Of a stretch of 64,000 bases of DNA, positions 19,474 through 29,200 are shown piece by piece. The notes under the pieces were generated by a model. It saw only the letters and a program-made list of their open reading frames with translations, was not told the DNA's origin and made no database searches. The first letter of the stretch is position 1, and each line of letters opens with the position of its first letter. Source of the DNA: Ustilago trichophora (Eukaryota > Basidiomycota > Ustilaginomycetes > Ustilaginales > Ustilaginaceae); assembly GCA_900323505.1 (NCBI GenBank), contig OOIN01000001.1, forward strand, positions 1,674,001-1,738,000. The letters run 5' to 3'. The position numbers and the translations under genes are program-made.

Positions 19474-21159
19474 ATGTCGGAGCCAGTCCAAAAGGGCGAG
19501 ATCGACCTCAAGTCGCTCGATCAGGCCCTCAATGATGGTGAAGCTGCATCACAGGTGTCTGCACAAACCCTCTCGAAGAATTCGGATACACTTGCACAAC
19601 CACCTGCCGACGCTCGGTCCTCGATCGGCAATGCCGCCCCTACCGTCAAGCAAGCACAGAAAGCCTCTTCGCCAGCCACCCTATCACCGTCTTCACCACG
19701 AGCTATGTCTCCTGCACTAGCGCAAGCAGCTACTCAGCCCAGGTCCGATGTCCCGCCGGCGGTGGCCGAGCTCAAGGTCATGTTCCCGGATCTGGACAAT
19801 GACACCATCGCAGCTGTTCTTTCTTCGCGCGCTGGCGACCAAGAGTCGGCAGTCAACGCACTGCTGCAGATGTCCGATCCCAGCTTCAAGCCCTCTACAA
19901 CCGAGGCAAGAACAGACTCAGATGCACTGCTTGCACAGACCATTGCTATGGAGGAGGAGCAGCGAATGGTTAGACATCAGCAGCAACAACAGCAGCAACA
20001 ACAACACCACAGCATGGGTCGAGGCGGTGGAGGTGCTGGATCTTTCTTCAGTGGTTTTCTCGGTTCCGATACACGCGAATCTTCCGCACCTTCTACGCCA
20101 TCCTATGATCCCAATGCACTGACCTACCAGCCTCGAGTTAGAAGGGCGCCAACGGCTAACCCTGGCGCCACAGGCACAAGGACTTCGTATGCGCCACCGA
20201 GCCATCCTCCAGGAACGTCTCCATCGTATGAACAAGGTGACAGTCTCATTCCTGGTATGCCCGGTGCCAAGGAGGCCAAACAGTGGCAAGAGGAAATCAA
20301 CCGCATGGCAGAAACTGGCCTGGCTCGGGCAGCTTCGACCTTCTCTTCCTTCCGCCAAAAAGCCAGCGCTGCTTTCAATAACCCGCAAGAGGGTGCACCT
20401 GGCTCAGGTCAGCCCGGCGCCAGTGGCAGCGGAGGCAACAGCGCGGGTGCTGGCTTTGCACAAGCCTTCCAAAACTTCAGGAACAACTCTGGCCGAGGCT
20501 CGAACAAGACCGAGCAACAGGCGACAACTTCTGCGGCACCATCGCGCTTCGCATTTGCATCACCACGATCTCCTCATGCAAGTGAATATGATCAGGACCC
20601 ATCGCCGGTGTCGGACAACGAGCTTGCCAAGATCATCTCTCGTGGTGGTGCAGGCAGTGCAAGCGCAGCCTCCTCCGACAAATCTGCGGCTGGCAAAACC
20701 CGGGCTCTGGCCGAACGATACGGATTGGGCATCAAGAACACTGGCCGAGCCAGTCCAGCCGCGTCCCAGTCTGCCACTGGCCCCACATCCACCGGTGCAT
20801 CAGACTATGCAGGGTGGGAGCAAGCCGGCCGAACCCCTATCTCAATCAAAGACAACACCTCTACCGCCACCGAAGCTAACAAAGGCAATGTCGATTCGGT
20901 CGCACTTATGGACTCTGCCCAGGGTCGAGGCATTACCAGTCCCCGTCCTGATCGAAGCCCTACCAAGGAAATCTCCCCAACCACTGCTACCGCTACCAGT
21001 GGGAGCAGCACAGCTGCTTCTGCTGGCGCTGTGGGTGCTGGCGCAGCTGTGGGTGCCGGCATCGGCGCAGCAACATTGGCAAAGCACGACGACGACGCAA
21101 ACGATGATGACTCGGACGACCTTGAATACGTCAGCAACCCTTTCGAGGACGAAGATTGA
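19474..21159 (+). CDS. CUE5: CUE-domain ubiquitin-binding protein, Cue5-like
   Basis: Predicted cytosolic ubiquitin-binding adaptor. Residues about 93-137 are a CUE domain with the conserved MFP motif (ELKVMFPDLDNDTI) and the di-leucine helix (AVNALLQMSDP), both of which contact ubiquitin in this family. The next helix (ALLAQTIAMEEEQRM) also occurs in yeast Cue5, an adaptor that links ubiquitinated cargo to Atg8 in selective autophagy. The rest is low complexity: a nine-Gln run near residue 169, Gly/Ser/Ala-rich segments, and an acidic tail with an NPF tripeptide at 555-557, a possible EH-domain ligand. I see no convincing acidic W/F/YxxL Atg8-interaction motif, so the autophagy role is inferred from family only. 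The ATG at 19474 has a good context (AACC). It converges with the WD40 gene, 235 bp apart. Confidence 0.75.
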   Translation: MSEPVQKGEIDLKSLDQALNDGEAASQVSAQTLSKNSDTLAQPPADARSSIGNAAPTVKQAQKASSPATLSPSSPRAMSPALAQAATQPRSDVPPAVAELKVMFPDLDNDTIAAVLSSRAGDQESAVNALLQMSDPSFKPSTTEARTDSDALLAQTIAMEEEQRMVRHQQQQQQQQQHHSMGRGGGGAGSFFSGFLGSDTRESSAPSTPSYDPNALTYQPRVRRAPTANPGATGTRTSYAPPSHPPGTSPSYEQGDSLIPGMPGAKEAKQWQEEINRMAETGLARAASTFSSFRQKASAAFNNPQEGAPGSGQPGASGSGGNSAGAGFAQAFQNFRNNSGRGSNKTEQQATTSAAPSRFAFASPRSPHASEYDQDPSPVSDNELAKIISRGGAGSASAASSDKSAAGKTRALAERYGLGIKNTGRASPAASQSATGPTSTGASDYAGWEQAGRTPISIKDNTSTATEANKGNVDSVALMDSAQGRGITSPRPDRSPTKEISPTTATATSGSSTAASAGAVGAGAAVGAGIGAATLAKHDDDANDDDSDDLEYVSNPFEDED

Positions 21160-21394
21160 GCCATTGCTTACACGATGCAATCCAACCATTTTTCATCTGT
21201 ATTCACACATTGCGCACGCATTTCGAGGGCATGTGTATAAGAATCCATGGTAACTATTGTGACGCAAGGTGACATGAGAAAGACGAGAGAAAGTGAAAGA
21301 AAGGTTTGCAATGCGATGGGAAGCGGTGGTGACAACAAAGAGAAGAAAAGGGAAAAAAAGAACGAGGGTATAATAAAACGAAAGCGGCAACTTT

Positions 21395-24118
21395 TTAGAC
21401 AAGACGAGCTGCAGGGTCGGTCCGCCAGATCTTGATTCCGTTGCTGTCATCTGTCGAGACGATGATCCTTGACTGGACGCCCTTCTGTGTCGGTGTCAAC
21501 GGGTCACCCGCGAAACTCAACAACTCGCCTGTAGAGGCAGGAGCAAAGATGGCACACCTGACACTACCGGAGCCAGCCTGCCAACTGCGCCAGGTGGAGT
21601 TATCGCCCACATCAGCACTCTTCGTCGGCTTGATGCCCTTGGTCCTCTTCATGCCCGAAAACAGGGATGCGAGAAGTGGGGCGTTGCTTGCCAGGCTCCA
21701 GACGTGAATCGATGCGTCCTCGGAACCTGACACGATGAACTGCGAGTCTGATGATGTCGTGGCTCGGATCTGACTGCTGCGATTCAGATAGCTGGCCGAC
21801 TTGAAGCGCGAGATGAGCCGGCGCGAGGCGATAGAGTAGATTCGAACGCGAGAGTCGTTCGATGTTACCGTCATGTACTCGGGCGCAGAGCTAGATTCCT
21901 CAGTGGTAGACGCGGGTTCGGGGTCAGAAGCGCCAAGCTTGATCGGCTGAATGCTGGTGATCTTGCTCGCCTGTGTGCTCTTGCTCGCTGCGGCAGATTT
22001 GACAGTGACAGTGTTGACGCAGTGGAGCGCATCCGAGCAGGAGAATGTAAGCATCGAGCCAGAGTGCGTGCCTACGCAGACGACGGATCCACTGGATGAG
22101 AAAGCAACAGCGGTGATGACACCGGGTACGTCGTTGATCGACTGCACACGGCGAGCAGAAATGTTCCAAAGCCTCAGCTTGCCATCCAGACCACCGGTGA
22201 CGAAAAAGCGATCGTCGGTAGGGTGGAAGTCAATAGACGAAACGATGGCCGACGTCGAGAAAGTGCACAGGCAGTCGCTGCGGTTAGGGTGCCACAACTT
22301 GGCGGTCTTGTCGCTGCTGCAGCTGAGTAGGAAGTTGTTTTTGCTCCACGACAGATCCAGTACATCGCCGCCGTGGCCGGCAAAGATGCGAATTGGGGTG
22401 GACTTGAAGACGGGGGCGAGCTCCGAGGCCTCGTTGCGCTGATCGTTCTTGGTACTGCTACGGTTGGAGGGGCACTGCGAGGCTGTCGAGGCGAGCTTCT
22501 TCTGGCATCCTTCCTCGATACGCTGCAACTGGGCCAGCTCAATCTCTTCGGCGCGCTCGGACGGAGAAGTGATGACTTCATACACACGGATCAGGTGATC
22601 CGAGCCCGCAGCGGCCAGATAACGTCCATCGAGCGAAAATTGAAGCGCATAAGTCTTGCGCTTGGTCGTGGTTGCCTTGCTTCTCTTTGCCTTGGTATCT
22701 TCAGGCTGGTCCAGCTCGCTGGAGTTGCTGGCACCAAGGATGGGAGACTTGGGAGGGAGGGCGTCGCTAGCGCTGGTAGAGTTGGTGGTGGCGGAAGAGG
22801 CAGTAGTAAGATGGCTGCTAGTGCTAAGTTGGCGGTCGATCCTACTCCTCTGTGGATAGGAATCGGCATTCTTGACTTGCGACTCGCCTTCTTGTTGGTC
22901 GACAGAGCTACGTGTGATGCTAGCACGAGGTTGGGAACACATCATGTCAGAAGATCGTCGGTCAATAGAAGCTTGAGGGGAGGTGGATCGTCTAGGTGCC
23001 CAGCTCGCGCGCTTGCGTCGGCTCTCTGGGCTGGGCGTAGTGAAGAACTCGGTCTGAGCGATGGAAGGGCTCTTTGCTTCTGACCCGCTCCTACCGATGG
23101 AGCCTCCTTGGGGCATGGACAAAGGAGCGTTGCAGAGCTCCTGGGCAAGGAAGACTCTTTCAAAGTCTGTCTCCTTGCCAGCCTTGGACTTGGAGCGAAG
23201 CTTGGTCTTTGTAGCCTTTGGTGTTGGGATGGAGCTGTAGCTGTAAAAGGTGGAAGAATCTCCATCGGGGAGACGAGCAGAGGCGACGGACCGGATGCTT
23301 TCCTGGCTTCGGATCTTCTTCATATGAGGGCGAGAGCTGCTGCTGCATGATGTGGAAGAGATGCTGCTGAAGGTGGTGGAGCGGTTGGGTGGTGCGGGAG
23401 CGTGCATGAGCTCGGACCAGGCGGCAAACTGGGATGCTGGAGGCACAATGGTCGCATCGCGGGTTGTAGAGGGATCCGCCGTTTGTGGACGACCCTTGCG
23501 AGGTTGACTGGAAGCGGTAGAAGAAGCGAAGAGGCCGCCGCCAAGTCGCCAAACACCGCCCAACTTTGGCGAGGACATGGGCGATGGAACGACAGCCGGC
23601 TCGATGAAGGTGAGCGCGGGCATCGGTGTGGAAGATGCTGAAAGAGTGGCTGGTTGGGATGCGGATTGTGATGGTGATCTCGCTTCCAGCGCTAGGTGCT
23701 GGGCATTGGTGGATCCCTGCAGAGAGTGGGCACGCTGTTTAGTGATGTGAAGGTTGTTGAGACCTGCTGCTACGTTGGATGGTGGTGAGAGACTGCTGTT
23801 GCTGTCGCTGAGCAAGGTGTCGGGTGTATTGCGACCCCAAAGCGAGAAGCGTGGCAGCCTGAAGCCCTTTGACGGGTTGGATGGTGGAGTAGGAGGACGA
23901 TCGTGAACGTCGTTGTTGGAGTTCCAAGATGATGTAGATGAGGATGAAGACGAAGGCGAAATGGTGGGTCTAGACTCTGACGATGTAGAAGGGAAGCGAA
24001 TCTGAGGCACGACGGTCGACGTAGAGGGTGCTGAAGGCGAATGATTATATTGAATGGTGTGTTGTGGTAAGGAGCAAGAGGCAGAGCCCGAGCTCGTGTA
24101 GGACGAAGGCATGGTCAT
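21395..24118 (-). CDS. WD40-repeat protein, WDR44-like
   Basis: 907 aa. The N-terminal half (1-480) is Ser/Pro/Thr-rich and disordered. From about 488 to the C-terminus lie WD40 repeats: FSLDGRYLAAAGSDHLIRVYE, a second with GHGGDVLDLSWSKNNFLLSC and SSDKTAKLWH, a third with FHPTDDRFFVTGGLDGKLRLWN, and later repeats ending GIKIWRTDPAARLV. The segment DLSWSKNxFLLS...DKTxxLWH...FHPxDDRxFxxGxLDGKLRLWNI is characteristic of WDR44 (Rab11-binding rabphilin-11) and its fungal relatives. By analogy it may act on endosomal or recycling membranes, but the N-terminal Rab-binding part is not recognisable. The ATG at 24118 is the first; another follows at 24112. There are no introns. Confidence 0.8.
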   Translation of the reverse strand: MTMPSSYTSSGSASCSLPQHTIQYNHSPSAPSTSTVVPQIRFPSTSSESRPTISPSSSSSSTSSWNSNNDVHDRPPTPPSNPSKGFRLPRFSLWGRNTPDTLLSDSNSSLSPPSNVAAGLNNLHITKQRAHSLQGSTNAQHLALEARSPSQSASQPATLSASSTPMPALTFIEPAVVPSPMSSPKLGGVWRLGGGLFASSTASSQPRKGRPQTADPSTTRDATIVPPASQFAAWSELMHAPAPPNRSTTFSSISSTSCSSSSRPHMKKIRSQESIRSVASARLPDGDSSTFYSYSSIPTPKATKTKLRSKSKAGKETDFERVFLAQELCNAPLSMPQGGSIGRSGSEAKSPSIAQTEFFTTPSPESRRKRASWAPRRSTSPQASIDRRSSDMMCSQPRASITRSSVDQQEGESQVKNADSYPQRSRIDRQLSTSSHLTTASSATTNSTSASDALPPKSPILGASNSSELDQPEDTKAKRSKATTTKRKTYALQFSLDGRYLAAAGSDHLIRVYEVITSPSERAEEIELAQLQRIEEGCQKKLASTASQCPSNRSSTKNDQRNEASELAPVFKSTPIRIFAGHGGDVLDLSWSKNNFLLSCSSDKTAKLWHPNRSDCLCTFSTSAIVSSIDFHPTDDRFFVTGGLDGKLRLWNISARRVQSINDVPGVITAVAFSSSGSVVCVGTHSGSMLTFSCSDALHCVNTVTVKSAAASKSTQASKITSIQPIKLGASDPEPASTTEESSSAPEYMTVTSNDSRVRIYSIASRRLISRFKSASYLNRSSQIRATTSSDSQFIVSGSEDASIHVWSLASNAPLLASLFSGMKRTKGIKPTKSADVGDNSTWRSWQAGSGSVRCAIFAPASTGELLSFAGDPLTPTQKGVQSRIIVSTDDSNGIKIWRTDPAARLV

Positions 24119-24496
24119 GGCAGCAGCAGTACCAAAGTGAGCCAGGTCATAGCTATGCAGAGAGAAAGCTCCGACTGCGTTTTTGTGTGGGTGCGGGTGG
24201 AGAGGTCAGTGGGATCTGGAGGCAGAAACGGACAGGAAAAAGGAAGCCGCGGGTATAGATCCAACCACGAGAGCGGGCCGGCGATGTTGACAGGAGGGGA
24301 GGTGGGACTGTAATGGCGAGTGACAGCGACAGTGTGGTGCGGTGTGGGACTGAGAGGAGATAAGATGAAAGAGGTGCAACCCAAGATCCCACTCGGTGGT
24401 GAATGGGAAAGAGATGCTAGATGAGGAACAAAATTTTGGTGGATCAATGAGTCCGTTGGTCATGCAACGTTAGCAACCACCATCAGTCGAGCGAGT

Positions 24497-24517
24497 TTGT
24501 GTGTGTGTGTGTGTGTG
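24497..24517. repeat. (GT)n microsatellite
   Basis: About ten consecutive GT units in the WD40 gene upstream region. Confidence 0.9.
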
Positions 24518-25545
24518 GGAAGCGTGTTGTAGCTTATCAACGTTTGACACCGCGGGCGTTACGTGGCGGTACAGGGCGAGTTGCCAGGGTTCACAAGTCC
24601 GCTACACCGTAGCATGAAGCAGGAAACAAGCGTATCGCGTAGGGCCCAAGAGTGGTTTGGTCAGACAGCATGATTCAGAGAATGAATGGGCTGATCTGGC
24701 CGCAGGATTTGCATTGTACAACACTGTGCTTGGATCTGTAGACGCAGCTGCAGCTGGCAGGTCCGGGAGCGAGTTCCGAGGCAAGCAGCTGTGGGATGCT
24801 GCTCTTCTGTCATGGGAAGCAGGAGAAGAGCGGTTACTAGCCGACAAATAGTGACTGCACCAGAGAATGATGTCCGGTGCATCTCAGACAGGAGCAGCAG
24901 TCGGAACTAAGAAAAAAAAAAAAGTGACCGCGCGGTTCTCCTTAGCCCAATTTTGTTTTTGTCTTGACAGGGTCAGGCCATTTCCAGCATTGCGGATATT
25001 TTTTAAGTAACACGTCGAGCGACGGACCAGGCACCGTCCAACAGCAACTGCGTCGGACTTGATGTGTCGAAACAGGATAATAATAAAATAACCAGCCCCG
25101 GAGAACAAAAAAAAACCCCATCCATCCGCTGTCAAGAAATGAACTGCACGCTGTGCTGTGCTGCCGGCATTTTCATTCTCCTTTTCTCCTGCCGCCCCTC
25201 TTTCTTTTTATTCTTTTTTTTTTTTTCTCTTTCCCCCTCTACGGCAACTTTGTTCCGCCCCTTTCGACCCAGGCGTGCATGGTCACGCCTGCCTTTTGGG
25301 GGTTTTTTAAGCTCCAAAAGGTCCGGCGGCCAAATCATTCTACCTGTAACCTTGCGAGAAACAGCAAAGGACTCGAAATTCGAGACCGTTCATGAGTTCT
25401 CTCGATTTGATGGAATGAGAACCGACAGACTTCAGGATGATGAGCCAAGGGCAGCCGCGGATCCAAGTGACGGAATGCTATTCCCGTGGAGATGCCAGAT
25501 ATTTTTCTTCCTCCTAATTCCATGCTTCGTCACAGCTTCTCTGTC

Positions 25546-25546
<1 letters not shown>

Positions 25547-25615
<69 letters not shown>
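25547..25615. repeat. T69 homopolymer
   Basis: Sixty-nine consecutive T residues (an A69 tract on the minus strand). The length is unusual for a nuclear intergenic region. It could be a retroposon tail, a slipped microsatellite or an assembly artefact. I found no obvious target-site duplication around it. Confidence 0.95.
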
Positions 25616-25617
<2 letters not shown>

Positions 25618-27512
25618 AATGCGTCACGCTGCCACTCCTTTTCCTGCCGCAACACAGCCGAGACACGCCACCTGATTCCTCGCTCCATCTTCTGAGCTGA
25701 GATTGTTCCGCGGAGTTTTTTCTGACCCTGGGCTGTGTGGTCTCCTCGTGCTCTTCACGCGTGCTTTGATGCGATCTCCAACTCTGCTTTCGCGACAATC
25801 AACTCAACCTAGCTACTCGAACCGCTTCATGGGCAAGGGCTGTGAAGAGTGCAAGGAGTAAGACGCGGGAGGAACGAGGTGCAAATGCCAAGCGAAAGCC
25901 AAAATGGACGACTCGTGATGTTGGCAACTCTAGACCCGTCTCGGATACAGTAGTGTAGTTGAAAAGTGAGAATCGGGTCCAAATCAGGCGAAAATGGGCC
26001 AAGAAAACAGAAAGAAAAATCGCCCGTTCCTCCCGTTAGCCCGCTATTGCAAGACGCGAGCAGGAAAGTGTGTGGAAGTGTGTGGATTGAGGCACTCTCA
26101 CGCGAGCTTGTTTCCGTGCCACTCCCGCAGCATGGAGGCTCGAACGCTCAAAAAACCAAAACCACGCCAACCCACCTTGCAGCATCCCGTGTCCACATTT
26201 TGTGCGCCCTCGCCTTAACTTATTCTGCCTTTCACGTTGCAAGCATCATAGCTAGATTCAAAGCCTTGCTCCTCCCTCCCATGCCAATCCTGGCCCTGAC
26301 TCAGGAAGAAGACTACGGCTTGGCACGCAGCGCTCGGATGCCGACCTTCATCCTGATCTTCTCACCATTTCGTGCGAGCCGAGGCTATCTTCTGAATCTA
26401 GAAGATCTCTCTCTCTCTCTACTCAAAGCATTTGTTCTTTTGGTTTGCTTCCTTATGTTGGATCGTCACACTCTTCCGCATCTCATTGGGTCCAGAGTAG
26501 AGTCAAAAAAGAAAAGTGTCAGCAGAGCTGATAAAAATTGGGAACGCGTCGGCAGAACTTTACACGCTGGTTCAAGACTCTGGTTGTGACACACCTGCCT
26601 TTGCAAGTTTGTCGTTCAAGGACGCGATAGGCTCCAATCTGGTTCACTCGGTGAGACGATGCAGGTTCGAAACGTCTCTTGGCACCTCTGCTGCTCGTTC
26701 TGCCGGGCTCAACTAGCATACTCGGTCAACCTTTTTCAGCCGTAGCCCGCCGGGTTGAACAAATGGTTGCAAACGCCTAGCAGGCAGGCTACTGCACATC
26801 AAAGCTTTGGTCGCTGGGTGGGTGTTCAGCCCCGCTGCCCGCCGCAGATCGCATCACGGGCTCGGGCTCGAGAACGGCGAGTGAGACTATGGCGAACCGA
26901 TCTTCAGGAGAGAGGCACGTCGAGCTAAGTTTCGGAAAATTTTCAAACCCCAAATCGACCGATCTTTGGCGTCAATAGAAGCCCGATGTGTCGAGGGTGA
27001 CAGCTTCCCATGGCCCCTCTGGTGGGTGCCCTTTGTCCCTTCCACAACAGATGACGCCCATTGATGAAGTCCAGATACAACTTTCGAGGCGACAAAGTGG
27101 GAGTACAGCGTGAGAGGGAAGCCGCTTCTTGTTCATGATGACTGCCTCGGTCACCTACAATGCATGCATCTAGACAAGCGCCCATAGGTTGACATGGGAG
27201 GCGTCGTCATTGTCGACGCGCCACTTTACGCGACTCGATGGACAAAGGGACTTACAAACGTAGAAGGGATCAGTCCCTTTGTCCTAAATCACCATCACAT
27301 CGCTTGTTTTCCAGCACACTATGCTTTGAGAGTTCCCTTTCAGCAGTACTCTGCTCAGAGGGGGGCTGAGGGCGCAGCGTGCATCTAGAGTATAAGGAGC
27401 AAACTACAAACTCAGCTGTCGTGTTCAGACAATGTTTGCACCTCACCATCAACTGTCCTAGACACTGATCACTACCTTCTTTACTCATAGTCGACCCTCA
27501 CCGGCCACTACC

Positions 27513-28943
27513 ATGGCATCGAACCTGGCCAAGGCTACTTTCATTGGCCTCAATGCCCTTCGCCTCGTCTCGCTCGTCGTCATCATCCTGGTGTTCACCA
27601 CCCTGATCATGGGCCTGATTGAAGACATTCGTGACTACCACAACGACGCCAACATGGACGAAGCAAGGACCGACGATTGCGCTTACGTCCCTGGCACCTC
27701 GATCCCCATGCAGACGTGGGGCATCTTTTGGGTCGAATTCCACCGCGCACTTCTCCTTCTCGGCGTCATCGCACTTTTCTTCGCCGAGCTAAGCTGGTTC
27801 GGGATTCCCCGACTCGAACGAGCGGCTCAGGTTTGGTTTCCGATTCTCAGCCGTACACGCGGACTGGCAGCTCTCGGTTGCGTCCACGTCGTCATCGCTA
27901 CATCGATCCTCAGTCATTACCTCGACGAATTCCCCCTCGTAGTCAGCTGGATGCTGTTTGTCATCGGTCTGTGCTACCTCTGTATGGGAGTAGCCTTCCA
28001 TTCTCATCCACTCAAAGACGGAAGAAGCTTATTCTCACAGAAACGAAAACAATTCGTCAAAGGCCATGGACAAGACCACGTCTACCGGACCTTCGGTCGC
28101 GAGAAGGACTATGGGGCTACCAATAGCACCGACAAGCCCTCTCTCGTTCTCCAGAAACTCTTCAAGCGCAAAGGCAAGGCTACGCGCAGCCAGGCCGTCT
28201 CGATCAACGAAACGTTTCCTTCACTCGAGGCTGATTCGCACAGGCAGGTGCTGGCAGAAAGAGCACGCAGAGCACAGCATCAGAGAAAACGATCCAGCGT
28301 CGCTGTGGACATGTCAACCGTGGACCCTGATCGAAGCTCCATCACGCGCGACTTTGTCTGGAATGCCACGGCGGGAGTAGTTCACGAGCGCGAGGACACG
28401 AGATACCAGCACGAAGACAGCTCTTGGGAGATGCGACACGTCAATACGCAGCGAAGGGACAGCGAAGTGAGCCAGCAGTCCTGCAGTGCGGCCAGCGTCG
28501 CCAGTAGTACTGTTCGCATTGGCGGCTACACATCAAAGGAAGCAGCGCTTGCTCGCGAAAGAGCAAAACGACGCCGTGCAGCAGCCAGCGCAGCCAGCAG
28601 CAGCGAAAGACGCTATCCACCTCCAGCAAAGAGTACCGGTCAAAGCGCCAAGGCGGTCAAGCTCAAGAACGTCAAACGGAGGAGTATGGCTTTTGTCAAC
28701 ACCGCTAGGAACAGGTTGAGCGCAGGTACGGCTTCTGCTCTTGCTGCGAGAAGGCGGGTTTCGCCAGCGAATGTGAGAGGCATACCAAATGCAGAAACAG
28801 ATGTGGTGGTAGAGTACATCGATGACGAGGCGAGTGCTCCGCCTGTGCCACCGCTGCCCGCTTACCATCAGGCTGCCAGGGCGCCCGAGCATGAGGTGGA
28901 GCTTCCGGTCGCTTCTCGTTTCGCTCGTGGTCACGTCGTGTAG
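27513..28943 (+). CDS. Four-helix membrane protein of unknown function
   Basis: 476 aa. Four predicted transmembrane helices lie in the first third: about 13-36 (LNALRLVSLVVIILVF), 77-96 (HRALLLLGVIALFFAE), 116-137 and 141-161. Between helices 1 and 2 is a 40-residue loop with one cysteine. The remaining 310 residues are basic, Ser/Arg/Ala-rich and probably cytosolic, ending in a Pro-rich segment. The helix pattern resembles a group of uncharacterised fungal membrane proteins that start with a LNALRLVSL-type helix; no enzymatic motif is visible. The ATG at 27513 (ACCATGG) has a strong context. It is intronless and followed by tRNA-Leu on the opposite strand. Confidence 0.75.
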   Translation: MASNLAKATFIGLNALRLVSLVVIILVFTTLIMGLIEDIRDYHNDANMDEARTDDCAYVPGTSIPMQTWGIFWVEFHRALLLLGVIALFFAELSWFGIPRLERAAQVWFPILSRTRGLAALGCVHVVIATSILSHYLDEFPLVVSWMLFVIGLCYLCMGVAFHSHPLKDGRSLFSQKRKQFVKGHGQDHVYRTFGREKDYGATNSTDKPSLVLQKLFKRKGKATRSQAVSINETFPSLEADSHRQVLAERARRAQHQRKRSSVAVDMSTVDPDRSSITRDFVWNATAGVVHEREDTRYQHEDSSWEMRHVNTQRRDSEVSQQSCSAASVASSTVRIGGYTSKEAALARERAKRRRAAASAASSSERRYPPPAKSTGQSAKAVKLKNVKRRSMAFVNTARNRLSAGTASALAARRRVSPANVRGIPNAETDVVVEYIDDEASAPPVPPLPAYHQAARAPEHEVELPVASRFARGHVV

Positions 28944-29101
28944 ATATCCGTTCAAATGCTGCCAGAATTATATGTCTTTGAACATACATCGTGCTTGTGG
29001 CCGTCTGAATAGCTCAAGGAAGGATCGTGTTGTTCAAAAGTACTCTATGTGGTCCAAGTGATATCTTGAGATGACCAAAAAAAAAAAAGTAATCAGATTG
29101 G

Positions 29102-29200
29102 TGACAAGAGTGGGATTCGAACCCACGCCCGAAGACAACGGTTGATGTGTATCTCAGAAGAATCCTGAACGTTGCGCCTTAACCACTCGGCCATCTTGCC
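29102..29200 (-). tRNA. tRNA-Leu(CAG) with intron
   Basis: Minus-strand cloverleaf. The acceptor stem GGCAAGA pairs with TCTTGTC (one G-T wobble), the discriminator is A, the D arm is GCC-GAGTGGTTAA-GGC, the anticodon stem is CAACG with CGTTG, and the T arm is GTGGG-TTCGAAT-CCCAC. The anticodon is CAG, preceded by TT and followed by G37. A 22-nt intron sits after position 37 and contains CTGA complementary to the TCAG of the anticodon loop, as expected for a canonical nuclear tRNA intron. The short variable arm (TC-TTCG-GG) makes it class II, consistent with leucine. Confidence 0.93.

Larger units (their letters stand above)
24119..27512. other. Gene-poor region with homopolymers
   Basis: 3.4 kb without a convincing gene. 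It contains the WD40 gene promoter, a GT microsatellite at about 24497-24517, A-runs near 24911 and 25108, a pyrimidine-rich stretch (25190-25250), the T69 tract (25547-25615), and the promoter of the four-helix membrane protein. The 207-codon plus frame at 25966-26589 has no domain. Confidence 0.6.

Noticed and set aside
25966..26589. 207-codon plus-strand frame in the gene-poor region
   Set aside because: No domain, mixed composition, and overlapping frames on the other strand; no promoter-like or homology support.
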